A program made the translations under genes and the position numbers. A stretch of DNA of 64,000 nt, taken from contig JAQTOA010000016.1 of the NCBI GenBank assembly GCA_028713555.1, positions 1 to 64,000 of the forward strand, written 5' to 3'. This stretch comes from Sterolibacterium sp. (lineage in GTDB: Bacteria > Pseudomonadota > Gammaproteobacteria > Burkholderiales > Rhodocyclaceae). Below the pieces are notes generated by a model. The model did no database searches. It saw only the letters and a program-made list of their open reading frames with translations, and had not been told where the DNA came from. Shown one piece after another: positions 24,689 to 33,946 of the stretch (within the stretch, counting starts at the first letter, position 1; every line of letters starts with the position of its first letter).

Positions 24689-25051
24689 TCAGGGTAAAGT
24701 TGGAATATTGGCGATCCCTTTCCGCTGCATCAACTCGCGTGCCAAGGATGTGCCTGCCGTGGCTAGATTGCCGAGCGGATTCGCCTGGCAATAGACATCG
24801 GCCATTGAGAAAATCGAGACGTTGTCGGTGTCGCTCAGGAAGTCTATGCCCGAGCCGGCGACCACGCCGCTGAGATATCCGACAAGCCAGGTCTGATCGA
24901 CTTCGGCATGCTGGGTATGCCCTCCCTTTTCTTCCAACCGGTGCTCTTGCCACGTCGCACAAGTTCGCGAACCTCTGGATTCAAGTGCGACTGCCAGCAT
25001 GCTGCTGCCCAGCAGGCAGCAGCCAAGCAGCAGTAGGGTCAGGTAGTGCAC
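24689..25051 (-). CDS. small secreted protein, Rap1a/Tai-like
   Basis: The 120-residue protein with an N-terminal signal peptide starts at GTG (LLLLGCCLLGSSMLAVALES). The mature part has one Cys near its start and a second in VYCQANPLGNLATAG. The LVGYLSGVVAGSG...YCQANPL pattern resembles the Rap1a/Tai immunity-protein superfamily and related HdeA-like periplasmic proteins (by motif only). It sits between ompA-like and mipA-like genes on the same strand. Confidence 0.6.
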   Translation of the reverse strand: MHYLTLLLLGCCLLGSSMLAVALESRGSRTCATWQEHRLEEKGGHTQHAEVDQTWLVGYLSGVVAGSGIDFLSDTDNVSIFSMADVYCQANPLGNLATAGTSLARELMQRKGIANIPTLP

Positions 25052-25063
25052 TTTATTGAACGC

Positions 25064-26002
25064 TCAACGCGGAGCGATCTTCCCGCCGTCATCGGAAATG
25101 ATGATCTCGACACGCCGGTTCAACTGTCGGCCCGCGGAAGTTTTGTTGTCGGCAACCGGATAGGATTCACCGTAACCCCGCGAGGTAATGCGCTCCGAGG
25201 CGATGCCCATGTCCAGCATTGCCGTGCGCACCGAAGCAGCACGCTGATCCGAGAGTTCCATGTTGCGGATATTGCCGCCGGTGCTGTCGGTGAAGCCTTC
25301 AATCATGACCGTGCGCTGCGGATAGCGTTTGAGAAAATCGCCGAGCTTCTGCAAGTTGCGCAACCCGCCAGACTTTAGCTGGGCATGATTGGTGTCGAAC
25401 AGCACGTCGCCCAGCGTGATGAGCATCCCGCGGTCGGTTTTCTTGGCTTGCAAATCCTTGAGTTGTGCTTCCAGGTCGCGCGAGCGGGCTTCCGCGTCCT
25501 GGGTCTGCTGGCGGGCGGATTGGGCATCCACCAGTGCAGCGTTCGCTACTTGTCTTTCCGCAACGGCTTGGCGCTGCGATTTTTCTGCCTCGCGTTGCGA
25601 GACTTCTGCACTGCGCTGCGCCACATCCGCCTCCTGTGTCCTTGCAGCCAGACGGACCTTGTCGCGTTCGGCATTGGCGTTTGCCACCGCCAGTTCCGCG
25701 GCTTTTTGTTTAGCTGTTTCCTGGGCAATCGCCGTCTGTTGCTTCGCCACATAGGCCAGATGGTCGACCGTGTCGCTCTTTTCTCCCTTGCTCAAGGCGT
25801 TATTGGCTTTGTCCAATGATTCGCTGGCCTGCTTCAGTTCGCCTGCGGCGAGAGTGGCGACCTGCGGGTTAGCTTGTGCAGTGTTGTAATCGCTGCGCGC
25901 CTGATCGAGAAGGGAATTGCTTGCCGGTAGCGAGCTACAGCCTGCCAGCACCGCAGCCGCGATAAGGGTAATGGGTATTAAACGGTGATTTTTCATGATC
26001 AT
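25064..26002 (-). CDS. OmpA-family lipoprotein with DUF4398-like N-terminus
   Basis: 312 residues. The lipobox is LAGCSS (Cys about 22). A long Ala/Gln-rich coiled coil (residues 30-190), partly DUF4398-like, precedes a C-terminal OmpA/MotB peptidoglycan-binding domain. That domain shows LFDTNHAQLKSGG, IEGFTDSTGGNIRNMELSDQRAASVR and GYGESYPVADNKTSAGRQLNRRVEI. It probably tethers the outer membrane to peptidoglycan. It is followed by a small secreted protein and preceded 15 bases upstream by another DUF4398 lipoprotein. Confidence 0.92.
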   Translation of the reverse strand: MIMKNHRLIPITLIAAAVLAGCSSLPASNSLLDQARSDYNTAQANPQVATLAAGELKQASESLDKANNALSKGEKSDTVDHLAYVAKQQTAIAQETAKQKAAELAVANANAERDKVRLAARTQEADVAQRSAEVSQREAEKSQRQAVAERQVANAALVDAQSARQQTQDAEARSRDLEAQLKDLQAKKTDRGMLITLGDVLFDTNHAQLKSGGLRNLQKLGDFLKRYPQRTVMIEGFTDSTGGNIRNMELSDQRAASVRTAMLDMGIASERITSRGYGESYPVADNKTSAGRQLNRRVEIIISDDGGKIAPR

Positions 26003-26017
26003 TTCCTCGATTAGCGA

Positions 26018-26416
26018 TTATTTGGTTTTGCGGTTGATCTCTTCGCGTAGCACGCGAATGTCATCCTGCATGGCGACTGCGGCCTTCTGGGCCTTGGCCG
26101 AATCTGCCTTTTTCTCAGCCAGTCGCGCATCGGCCTGGGCCTCTTCGGCCAGCCTGCGCGCGGTCAAATAGTCTTCTTTAGCCACGGCCTGGTTGGCGCG
26201 TTCCAGCTTTTCCTGCGCGGCTCTCATCTCCACCGCCGCAAACTCGTTGCCGCCGGCACTGACAGCGTTGTCCAGCGCGGACTTGGTGACCGCCAATTGT
26301 TCCGTCGGCGGCGGAAGGTTCGTCGCGCAACCCGTAATAAACACGGCGGCGCAACCAATTGCGCCAGCCACTCGATACCATGGATAACTGGAAATGTTGT
26401 TCATCATCTTCCTCAC
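26018..26416 (-). CDS. DUF4398-domain lipoprotein
   Basis: 132 residues. The lipobox is FITGCATN. The rest is a charged, Ala-rich helical domain (ALDNAVSAGGNEFAAVEMRAAQEKLERANQAVAKEDY) that matches DUF4398 and resembles the N-terminal half of the following OmpA-like protein. The two probably function together in the envelope. The start (MRKMMNN) is slightly ambiguous between three Met codons. Confidence 0.85.
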   Translation of the reverse strand: MRKMMNNISSYPWYRVAGAIGCAAVFITGCATNLPPPTEQLAVTKSALDNAVSAGGNEFAAVEMRAAQEKLERANQAVAKEDYLTARRLAEEAQADARLAEKKADSAKAQKAAVAMQDDIRVLREEINRKTK

Positions 26417-26665
26417 TATGCGTTGAAAAAACGGGGTTGCTCAATAGACATCCAGGAACTGACGCGTTAGCGCTGGTCGCCTCCTCCCCTGAGCAATGAC
26501 AACGGATCGAAGGCACACTTTTCGACTCATCGTGAGTGGCGTTCCTTTCAGCGTCGCGGCAATTATCTGTCGGCTAACCTGGAGCGTCTGTTCGCTGACG
26601 CACAGACCGTCAGTTAGGGAGGTCGATAATCGCCTTACACAAACGCGTTACGCGAGGAAACCGAA

Positions 26666-26854
26666 ATGAACTGGGATCAAACTGAAAGTGGTTGGAAGCA
26701 GGGCAAAGGTGACGTCAATGAGCAGTGGGGTGATATCAGCGAAGACCAAATCACCGACAGCATTCAGGTGACGTTTGGATATTTGTATGCCGAGGCTGAG
26801 TCAGAACTCACCGAATGGCAACAACACCTGCGCGAGATCAATCTGCCTAGCTGA
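26666..26854 (+). CDS. CsbD-family stress protein
   Basis: This 62-residue acidic protein is of the CsbD type (MNWDQTESGWKQGKGDVNEQWGDISEDQI), a general stress-induced family of unknown mechanism. GAGGAAA lies 5 bases before ATG. It diverges from the DUF4398 gene across a 249-bp spacer and fits the envelope/osmotic-stress character of the region. Confidence 0.88.
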   Translation: MNWDQTESGWKQGKGDVNEQWGDISEDQITDSIQVTFGYLYAEAESELTEWQQHLREINLPS

Positions 26855-26958
26855 GGCTGGCAACAGACAATCCGAAAACCTTTTCAACGCTGGACTAAGA
26901 TCTTCGGGTTGGGGTATCGGGAAAGCGGCGAGCACGCTATGTGCTCGCCGCTAGAGTA

Positions 26959-27741
26959 TTACTGCTGTCCTTTGACAATCATGTCATTCTTGACGGAAGT
27001 CACGCCCTTGACGCCACGGGCAATTTCAGCAGCCTTTTCCACGCTGGCGCGAGAGTTGACGAAACCGGTCAACTGCACCACGCCTTTATAGGTCTCAACA
27101 TTGATTTCCGCCGACTTCAGCGTAGGCTCTCCCAGAACCGCAGCCTTCACCTTGGTCGTGATAACGCTGTCGTCGAGGTATGCCCCGGTACTCTCATGTT
27201 TCATCGGCGCTACAGTGGTTTTCTCCCTGGCGGGCTTGCTTGCCTCCGATGAATTCATCGGCGCTTTAGCCGTCCCCTCAGCATGATGTCCCGACTTCTC
27301 ATGCATCCTGCCCTGCATGCCGGAATGAAAATCGTCGAAGGTCTTCTTCTGCTCAGGCGTGAGCACAGCATAAAAAGCCGTCATGGCTGCAACATGCTCG
27401 GCCATCTGGGTTTGTTGCTCTTTCATGCGCGCCAACATCTTCTCCCCACGTTCCGGGGTTGTGAGCTTCGCCATGTCGTCATGTTTCTCATGGCGTGCCT
27501 TATCCATCGAATGTTCTGAGTCCATCAGCTTTTGCCAGGCGCCTTCCTGCTCGGGCGTCAGTTTCAGGATTTCATGGAGCTTTCTGTGATGCTGTGCCAT
27601 GCGATCACCGTGGTGTTCCATATAATCGCCGTGTGCCTCCGTAGGTGCGCATTTGTGCGGGGCGGCAACAGCCGGCGCGGCAAGAAACCCCAGAAGTGAA
27701 GCCAAAAGCAGGGATGGAACGAGAGTGCGATAGCGGTTCAT
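26959..27741 (-). CDS. periplasmic Spy/CpxP-like protein fused to a BON domain
   Basis: 260 residues. A signal peptide (LLLASLLGFLAAPAVAAP) precedes a Spy/LTXXQ helical domain (about 40-150; LTPEQEGAWQKLM, LTPEQKKTFDDFH). After a linker, a BON domain (about 190-258; DSVITTKVKAAVLGEPTLKSAEINVETYKGVVQLTGFV) follows. Spy proteins are periplasmic chaperones and BON domains bind phospholipid or membranes. Having both in one chain is unusual and suggests membrane-tethered chaperoning (inference). Confidence 0.88.
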   Translation of the reverse strand: MNRYRTLVPSLLLASLLGFLAAPAVAAPHKCAPTEAHGDYMEHHGDRMAQHHRKLHEILKLTPEQEGAWQKLMDSEHSMDKARHEKHDDMAKLTTPERGEKMLARMKEQQTQMAEHVAAMTAFYAVLTPEQKKTFDDFHSGMQGRMHEKSGHHAEGTAKAPMNSSEASKPAREKTTVAPMKHESTGAYLDDSVITTKVKAAVLGEPTLKSAEINVETYKGVVQLTGFVNSRASVEKAAEIARGVKGVTSVKNDMIVKGQQ

Positions 27742-27783
27742 AGTGATTTTCCTATATCAAACATTTGGCAACATTGCCGTTCT

Positions 27784-27798
27784 GGTGCGCTTCGCACC
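27784..27798. terminator. short hairpin in the gap before the Spy-BON gene
   Basis: GGTGCG-CTT-CGCACC forms a perfect 6-bp stem. The plus strand continues AACTTTTCG, only weakly T-rich. It lies in a 277-bp gap (27742-28018) that otherwise shows no gene. It may be a terminator for the minus-strand gene ending at 28019 or a leader structure. Confidence 0.3.
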
Positions 27799-28018
27799 AA
27801 CTTTTCGCTGACTTTAACGATTGGTAGCCGAATCCGGCACGCCCGGCACTCTGGGTCTTTTGCCAGAATCAACTCATGGAGCCACGCAGCGCGTCAAATG
27901 CTAGGTGATTGTCACAAATCCTTCTGTGCGCTGGCCAACATACCGGTTGAGGAATTATCTGGAGTTTTACACGCGTGACGACGATGCCGCTTGCGGTTTC
28001 TTCTGCGGTTCATTGACT

Positions 28019-28804
28019 TCAAAAACGATAGGCGAGGCCTGCGCTCGCGTAGTAGTTCGATGCGCGCTCTGCAAGTGGGCTGCGCACGGCGTCACCATGC
28101 AGTCGCCGCGACTCCATGCTGCCGACCGCAACCCAATCCTGGCTTAGGTCGACCGACCAGAGGAATCCGACGCTGGCAAACAACCAGCCTTCTCCCGCAT
28201 GGAAGGCCGGCAAGCCAGTGATGGCAACCTGTTGCGGCGTAATGTCATAGTAAGATCCGGCTGACTTCGCATTCGACCACGTCGCTTGGGTAAATACGCC
28301 TGCGGCGACGCGTCCGCTCCGGTATACACCCGCGCTGAGGCGGAAGTCGGCCTGGGCGCCGAGATCGGAATCGGTGTGTTGCCTCAAGCGTGCGAGCAGA
28401 GTGATCGGCACTGGACCAAGCTTATGGTCCCATTCGAGTTGAACACCGACCGACGTTCCTCGGTCCACATCCGGGACGCTGTGATTCTTGAGGAAATCGG
28501 ATTCGCTCGTCCTGCGCCCCGGCTCGTAGGCCAGTTGCGCACCGGCATGCAGCCCAGGCACAAGCTCCAGCCGAACGCCGCCCTCAAGCACGCCTTGGGT
28601 TGAGCGCACGAACCAGGGCTGGCCCAAGTATCGGACAACCGGGACCAATTCGCCGTGTTGAGCAGCCGAACCGTCGTATGCCGGCCGCGAGCGCAAGCCT
28701 GGGCCGAGCAGCGATTCATCGGAGAGCTCTGCGCCAGCGACCAGCGGCACGATCAAACCCCAAACCAATGTTACGGACCGAAATACAGACAGGGCAGTAC
28801 TCAT
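28019..28804 (-). CDS. MipA/OmpV-family outer membrane protein
   Basis: 261 residues from ATG 28804, with GGAAGTGA upstream. A signal peptide (VTLVWGLIVPLVAGAE) precedes a beta-barrel with family features: GLRSRPAYDGSAAQHGELVPVVRYLG, GGVRLELVPGLHAGAQLAYEPGRR, and the terminal AGLAYRF with a C-terminal Phe. It is the second MipA/OmpV-like gene of this block and is distinct in sequence from the one at 23301-24683. Confidence 0.85.
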   Translation of the reverse strand: MSTALSVFRSVTLVWGLIVPLVAGAELSDESLLGPGLRSRPAYDGSAAQHGELVPVVRYLGQPWFVRSTQGVLEGGVRLELVPGLHAGAQLAYEPGRRTSESDFLKNHSVPDVDRGTSVGVQLEWDHKLGPVPITLLARLRQHTDSDLGAQADFRLSAGVYRSGRVAAGVFTQATWSNAKSAGSYYDITPQQVAITGLPAFHAGEGWLFASVGFLWSVDLSQDWVAVGSMESRRLHGDAVRSPLAERASNYYASAGLAYRF

Positions 28805-29017
28805 TTGCGTCACTTCCGAAGTTAGCCGAGAGCCAGCATACATCCGCCAGATCGCCCTCACTGTGCGGCAACCAACATAAAGATGTTATGGCTGTGAGAC
28901 CACCCAACTGAAGTATCCCTCTGTCGTTTCAACTCCGGCCAAGCACAATGCGTGCTACCGCACAGAGAGCACCCTGGATATGGAGGACGATGATACCGGC
29001 AACAATTTTGTTGGAGC

Positions 29018-30619
29018 ATGGCGATGATCGGTCGGTTCTATTTTTCGTTTGTCCTGTTAATCGTCGTGGCTCTCAGTGGATGCGCATCGCTTCCACCAGG
29101 GTTGGATTTTCCAAAAAACGTTTCCTCAGCGCTGGCCCATCCGGAGGAAACGCGGCTTGGGCGACAGTTTGAAAATGCGGCGGGCGAGCATAACGGCAAC
29201 TCCGGATTTCGCATCATTCCGGTAGGCGCCGATGGGTTCCTGACGCGCATGCAAATGATCAATGCCGCGGAACGAACCGTCGACCTGCAATATTTCATAT
29301 TTCGCGGGGATGAAACCGGCAAGCTGCTTACCGGTGCGGTGCTGCGTGCGGCGGATCGTGGCGTGCGGGTGCGGGTGCTGATCGACGATGGCGAAACCGT
29401 GACCGGCGACGATCAGATCACCGCGCTCGAAGCGCATCCTTCGGTTGAGATTCGACTCTTCAACCCCTTCGTGTATCGCGGTCATATTACGCTGTTGCGA
29501 GCTGTCGAATTCATGTTCAACGCCTCCCGGCTCGACTACAGAATGCACAATAAATTGCTCGTCGTGGACAATGCAGTTGCGCTCATAGGCGGACGCAATA
29601 TCGGCGATCAATACTTCCAGATTGATCCGGAGTCCCAATTTGCCGATGACGATGTATTTGCCGCCGGCCCTATCGCCAAACAGCTCTCAACGACCTTCGA
29701 CGAGTTCTGGAACAATGCCCTGTCGATTCCAGCCGAGGCGCTTACTGCTGGAAAGTCGTCACATGCTGCCTTGAATGAGCATCGTCAGGAATTAAAAGAA
29801 CAGAGCCGACAGTTGAAGGCGGACGGTCCTGACTATGTGAGGCGGGTGGCGAGCGGCGAACCATTTGGCGGGATGATCTCCGGCCGCCTGCCCCTGGTCT
29901 GGGCGCATGCGCAGCTGATCTGCGACAGTCCCGACAAGAAGAAAGTGGAAAACGGCGCAATGCTGGGCAGGCTGATGCACCGGGCGGTGGCCAATGCGGC
30001 CAGCGCGGTGCAGTCCGAGTTGCTGATGGTCACGCCCTACCTGATACCGGGGGACGAAGGCATGCAGTTGTTCAGGGATCTGCGCCAACGCAACGTACGT
30101 GTCCGCATCCTGACCAACTCGCTCGAATCATCGACGGTATTGCTGGGGCAAGCCGGCTATATGCATTATCGCGTGCCATTGCTTGAGAATGGCGTGGAAC
30201 TCTATGAGATCCGCTCACGATTGGGTAACGCCAGAGGCAGCGGCCAAACGGCGGCAATCTCGCGCTATGGCAATTATTCCCTGCACGCGAAACTGTTTGT
30301 TTTCGATCGCCAGAGGCTGTTCATCGGTTCAATGAACTTCGACCAGCGATCGATGCATCTTAATACCGAAATCGGCTTGATCATTGACAGTCCCGCCCTG
30401 GCTCAACAGGTTGCTGCGCGGTTTGAAGCCATGGTGCAGCCGGCCAACTCCTACATGCTGGCATTGCGTCCAAATGACGCGGGAGGTTCGCCGAGTTTGG
30501 TGTGGTGCACTCAGGAAGACGCCAAAGCTGTTGAATACGATACGGAACCTGCCCGCAGTGACTGGCAAAGATTCAAGGCCAATGTGTTAACGCTACTGCC
30601 AATGGATAAAGAGCTATGA
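29018..30619 (+). CDS. phospholipase D-family lipoprotein (cardiolipin synthase-like)
   Basis: 533 residues. The N-terminal lipobox is LSGCAS. Two HKD motifs are present: HNKLLVVDNAVALIGGRN (about residue 177) and HAKLFVFDRQRLFIGSMNFDQRS (about 425). These are the two half-sites of the PLD active site. The arrangement matches PLD-family proteins with cardiolipin-synthase-like activity attached to the membrane. The stop overlaps the next gene by ATGA. Confidence 0.9.
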   Translation: MAMIGRFYFSFVLLIVVALSGCASLPPGLDFPKNVSSALAHPEETRLGRQFENAAGEHNGNSGFRIIPVGADGFLTRMQMINAAERTVDLQYFIFRGDETGKLLTGAVLRAADRGVRVRVLIDDGETVTGDDQITALEAHPSVEIRLFNPFVYRGHITLLRAVEFMFNASRLDYRMHNKLLVVDNAVALIGGRNIGDQYFQIDPESQFADDDVFAAGPIAKQLSTTFDEFWNNALSIPAEALTAGKSSHAALNEHRQELKEQSRQLKADGPDYVRRVASGEPFGGMISGRLPLVWAHAQLICDSPDKKKVENGAMLGRLMHRAVANAASAVQSELLMVTPYLIPGDEGMQLFRDLRQRNVRVRILTNSLESSTVLLGQAGYMHYRVPLLENGVELYEIRSRLGNARGSGQTAAISRYGNYSLHAKLFVFDRQRLFIGSMNFDQRSMHLNTEIGLIIDSPALAQQVAARFEAMVQPANSYMLALRPNDAGGSPSLVWCTQEDAKAVEYDTEPARSDWQRFKANVLTLLPMDKEL

Positions 30620-30987
30620 ACATACGTTTGATCATGGGTTCGGTACTGATGCTGGGACTTTTGCTGGCGTCTTGTGTCCGTGCGGAACCGCCGACCAATG
30701 TGCAAATAGAAGTCAATTTTCTGCTGGGCTACCTCGAGGGGTCCCGATGCGAGTTTTATCGCAACGGGACTTGGTACGATTCCAAGATGGCACAAGCGCA
30801 TTTGCGCGACAAGTACAACTATCTGGCGGCAAGAAATCTGGTCGATACCACTCAAGAATTTATTGAAAGAGCTGCCACGGAAAGCAGTTTTAGCGGTCAG
30901 CCGTACCAGGTGAGGTGTAATGGCGGCGCAGCGATGTCGAGCAAACAATGGCTGCTCGACGAATTTTCGCGTTTTCGGGCGTTTTAA
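30616..30987 (+). CDS. DUF5329-like secreted protein
   Basis: The 123-residue protein has a signal peptide (MGSVLMLGLLLASCVRAEP). The mature domain (EVNFLLGYLEGSRCEFYRNGTWYDSKMAQAHLRDKYNYL) fits DUF5329, a family of unknown function often found next to phospholipase D genes (recollection). The start overlaps the upstream gene, so it is translationally coupled. It converges with the BON gene and overlaps it by 4 bases. Confidence 0.8.
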   Translation: MNIRLIMGSVLMLGLLLASCVRAEPPTNVQIEVNFLLGYLEGSRCEFYRNGTWYDSKMAQAHLRDKYNYLAARNLVDTTQEFIERAATESSFSGQPYQVRCNGGAAMSSKQWLLDEFSRFRAF

Positions 30988-31313
30988 TCTTCCTTCTTGA
31001 TGCGAATCGTGCTGCTCACCGAAGTTACGCCTTCGGTTTCGCGCGCAATCGAAACCGCCTGATCGGCTTCTTCCTGAGTTCTGGCTCTGCCGCTCAAAAC
31101 CACCGCCCCCTTCTTGTCAGTATCGACCTTGATATGGGCCAGACTGCTCATCTTTTCGTCGGCCAGCTTGGCCTTGATCTTGGTCGTAATTACCGAGTCC
31201 TTGACGAATGTCAGAGGATGCGTGCGGTCCGACTCCGAATCGGCGGCATGGCTGGCAATCGGGGCCAGCAGGGTGCCGATGACGAAACATATTGTCGCGA
31301 GTTTGATTCTCAT
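30984..31313 (-). CDS. BON-domain periplasmic protein
   Basis: 109 residues from ATG 31313 (AAGGAAAGG upstream). A signal peptide (ATICFVIGTLLAPIASHA) precedes one BON domain (DSVITTKIKAKLADEKMSSLAHIKVDTDKKGAVVLSGRA). The domain is clearly similar to the BON half of the Spy-BON protein at 26959-27741 (shared DSVITTKxKA), so the two probably share a domain origin. OsmY-like role is presumed. Confidence 0.9.
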   Translation of the reverse strand: MRIKLATICFVIGTLLAPIASHAADSESDRTHPLTFVKDSVITTKIKAKLADEKMSSLAHIKVDTDKKGAVVLSGRARTQEEADQAVSIARETEGVTSVSSTIRIKKED

Positions 31314-31491
31314 GGTTTGCCTTTCCTTGGGATAGAGGGGAGTCCGCATGATCCGGCTACCTCCAGGAAATATCTGTTCGTTGGCGCACTTAGATCAAAA
31401 CGCGCTAGTCGCATTTTGTTCTGTAGCGCACAGTAATACCCGGTTCATTGGCGTAGCACGAGACTCTGTAGCATATAAGCAAGGAGCAGCA

Positions 31492-31554
31492 GTGAGAGTC
31501 AAAACGACCACAATGACCGGTGGTTCAGTCGAGGAATCGATTGTCTATCAATAA
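31492..31554 (+). CDS. possible 20-residue ORF with strong ribosome-binding site
   Basis: A GTG start is preceded by AAGGAG at a 5-base gap and followed by 19 further codons to TAA. It is in the 243-bp gap between the BON gene and the small membrane-protein gene. No family is known, and coding is plausible only from the ribosome-binding site. Confidence 0.2.
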   Translation: MRVKTTTMTGGSVEESIVYQ

Positions 31555-31556
31555 GA

Positions 31557-31889
31557 CTATTTGTCATACCGTCGCCTGATTGATCGGGAATTCAGCAACA
31601 TCCCCACAAGAAAAGTGAATATCGCGATCCCCCCCAAGATGGCGACAGCTAGCACCCATGGCTGCCCAGCGAGTTGGCGCAACGCGGCCAGATGAGCCGC
31701 CTGGGCAATCCAAATCGCCGCCGCGCAGTAGGCCAGGAACTGCAGCAGAATCAGAGTCCCACGCTTCCTGACAAAGAACAACAGCGGCATTAACAGACAA
31801 AGCGTAACCAACACGAGGTCACCTGCGCGAAAGAAATGAGCACCGAGAAGCAAAGCAGCCAAGCTAAAAAGGCTTATCCTTAAAATCAT
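31557..31889 (-). CDS. small integral membrane protein
   Basis: 110 residues with about four hydrophobic segments (SLFSLAALLLGAHFF, LVTLCLLMPLLFF, LLQFLAYCAAAIWIAQA, VLAVAILGGIAIFTFLVGMLL) and a basic C-terminus. No family is recognised with confidence. The ATG overlaps the stop of the YgbA-like gene (ATGA), so the two form an operon. Confidence 0.75.
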   Translation of the reverse strand: MILRISLFSLAALLLGAHFFRAGDLVLVTLCLLMPLLFFVRKRGTLILLQFLAYCAAAIWIAQAAHLAALRQLAGQPWVLAVAILGGIAIFTFLVGMLLNSRSIRRRYDK

Positions 31890-32314
31890 TCGATCGACGA
31901 CTCGGCGCCTGTTTCAGATTGGGACGAAAGTGACTCGGCTTGGTGTGTAACCGATTTAGCTGGCAGACTTGGCGCCGACCGGCGCCCGTCAAGCAGGTGA
32001 AAAATTGCCCGCAGGGGATGATGCAGCAACATGCGCGGTCCAGCCCACTGCATAACGGTCCTGATCTGCTCGCGCTTGTCCGCGCTATAGCAATGCACGA
32101 CACATTTTGCGCAGGTCGGCTTGCCATCCCCAAACACGCAACGCTCAAGGCGGCGTGCGGCATAGTCAAGCAATTCAGTGCAATCGGGGCAAAGCGCGCA
32201 GCCGTTACCTTGGTGGTGGCGGTGCCCGCAGCAATACATGCCGATTATCACTTCGATCGTCTGTAGTTCCCGCCTGCGCCGGACAAAGTGTTCGCTGGTC
32301 TTCCCGTATTGCAT
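31886..32314 (-). CDS. YgbA-like 'nitrous oxide-stimulated promoter' family protein
   Basis: 142 residues. The CALCPDC and CVFGDGKPTCAKCVVHCY cysteine motifs and the MYCCGHRHHQGNG segment match the YgbA_NO family (PF11756), linked to nitrosative stress in enterobacteria. The C-terminal tail is variable. ATG 32314 (MQYGK) or 32323 (MHTMQYGK) are both possible starts. It is coupled to the small membrane protein downstream. The region before it was not seen to hold a clear FNR or NsrR site. Confidence 0.85.
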   Translation of the reverse strand: MQYGKTSEHFVRRRRELQTIEVIIGMYCCGHRHHQGNGCALCPDCTELLDYAARRLERCVFGDGKPTCAKCVVHCYSADKREQIRTVMQWAGPRMLLHHPLRAIFHLLDGRRSAPSLPAKSVTHQAESLSSQSETGAESSIE

Positions 32315-32323
32315 AGTGTGCAA

Positions 32324-32707
32324 TGGTTTGCAGGGTGTAATGGCTGTAAAGTTACTGCCAACCGCTTCTCTATACCATGATATGCATCAATTTTTTCGGC
32401 GATGCACTGACCTGGCGACATCATGGATCAAGCTAGCGTTTTGCTTGCACCAACTGCCCGAGAACTGCAACCACTTCGCCAATCACAATCGTTCAGTTTC
32501 CCATCGCCGATCGGCGAAAAAGACACATGACTTCCGGGGCCAGAGGATAGTTCGCCGCTACCTCCCCTGCTCCTTTCTGCAAGCTGATGAAGCGTATGCC
32601 AGCACGCAATCGCGGCGGGAAAATTACCAAAGTCCATTTGGCAGTTCCCTGCAAAGAGAACTGCCTCCGACTCGAGATGCTTTGCGCTCTTAACCTCTTG
32701 GCTCTTA
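32324..32707. other. intergenic region without recognised gene
   Basis: 384 bases between the YgbA-like gene and the repeat-containing lipoprotein, both on the minus strand. Frames here are short and lack ribosome-binding sites. No repeat or promoter of note was identified. Confidence 0.4.
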
Positions 32708-33946
32708 CTAGAGTGAGGTAAGATTGGTTCCGGCCATTCCCACGGCGGAAAGTCCATATAAATTGTGAAATATGGCAGTTAGATTGTTGGTCGTGCCGGA
32801 TGCTTGCGCCTGCCAACTGCCACTGCTGCCGTCCACGCTGGTGAGAAGCGCGCCGGAATCGCCTATGGCAACGAATTGCCCGTTAAAAGTGACCGCATTC
32901 AGATTATTCGGGATAAGCGGCGTTTGCACAACCCAGGTCGAGCCATTGGCGCTTGACAGCATAGTGCCGGCATCTCCAACTGCGACGTATTGGAACAAAG
33001 CTGTTGTCGCATTCACTCCGTAGGCAATGCTATTCAGCTTACGCGAAGTATTCGAGACAAGCGTCACCCAACTGGTTCCGTCCACACTGCTCAGCATAGT
33101 TCCATTGGCCCCGACCGCCACGTATGCACCGTTTCCGTAAGTCACTCCAAACAGGTCGTTGGTCGTGCCGGAATTCACTGTGGTCCATGTCGTCCCGTTG
33201 CCGCTAACGATGATCGTGCCTTTTTCCCCCACGGCCACGAACCATCCGGAGGACGGGTTGGTCGCCAGCCCATACAGATTGTTTGTGGTTCCGCTGTTGA
33301 TTGCCGTCCATGTCATGGCATCTGAACTCGACAGCATCACACCACCAGCCCCAACAGTCAGATACTTGGCGTTGTTATAGACGGCGGCGTTGAGATCAGG
33401 AAGGGTTGGCAGAGGATTTGTCCGAGTAGTCCAGGTCATGGGCGTCCATGCATTGAAATCCGGACTCGAATACAAAGCGCCATGCGCGCCAACCGCGACG
33501 AACAGCGTTCCGAAAGTCCCTCCGCGCAGATCATTGGCCAGCTGCGTACCCCGCGTCCATGTAGCACCAGCAGGCCTTGGCACAGCGGATATGGAGGAAG
33601 CACCTGCGCCACCCTGTCCATTATCAATCCTCCCATTCACCGTGAAGGAATAAGTCAGCCCGTTGGTCAGCCCGGTCACGAGGATCGGAGATGAGACATT
33701 AATCAGCGCCCTGCCACCAGTTAAGGTATTCCAGTTGTCCGGCGTGACATCGTTTGCCTGCGCACTGAAAAGCCAATACCGCACGCCAGGGGTACCGGTC
33801 CAAGTCACTGTGGCACTGCTGTTGCCAGGCTGCACCTTGATGTCGCGGGGTGGGTCTGCGGCGCTGCCAAGCTTGTAATCACTCAAACAACCTGCCAGCA
33901 GCAAGACCGCAAGCAAGACCGCAACATATCCAGATAACCGTTTCAT
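32708..33946 (-). CDS. fibronectin-III/Ycf48-like repeat lipoprotein
   Basis: 412 residues. The lipobox is LLAGCLS. A fibronectin type III-like domain (about 30-120; PPRDIKVQPGNSSATVTWTG) precedes a beta-propeller-like repeat region. That region has at least five units of the form VAVGxxGTxxxSxDGxxW (about 145-400), typical of Ycf48/BNR-like propellers. It is probably surface- or periplasm-facing and binds a ligand or protein. No catalytic residues were seen. Confidence 0.8.
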   Translation of the reverse strand: MKRLSGYVAVLLAVLLLAGCLSDYKLGSAADPPRDIKVQPGNSSATVTWTGTPGVRYWLFSAQANDVTPDNWNTLTGGRALINVSSPILVTGLTNGLTYSFTVNGRIDNGQGGAGASSISAVPRPAGATWTRGTQLANDLRGGTFGTLFVAVGAHGALYSSPDFNAWTPMTWTTRTNPLPTLPDLNAAVYNNAKYLTVGAGGVMLSSSDAMTWTAINSGTTNNLYGLATNPSSGWFVAVGEKGTIIVSGNGTTWTTVNSGTTNDLFGVTYGNGAYVAVGANGTMLSSVDGTSWVTLVSNTSRKLNSIAYGVNATTALFQYVAVGDAGTMLSSANGSTWVVQTPLIPNNLNAVTFNGQFVAIGDSGALLTSVDGSSGSWQAQASGTTNNLTAIFHNLYGLSAVGMAGTNLTSL

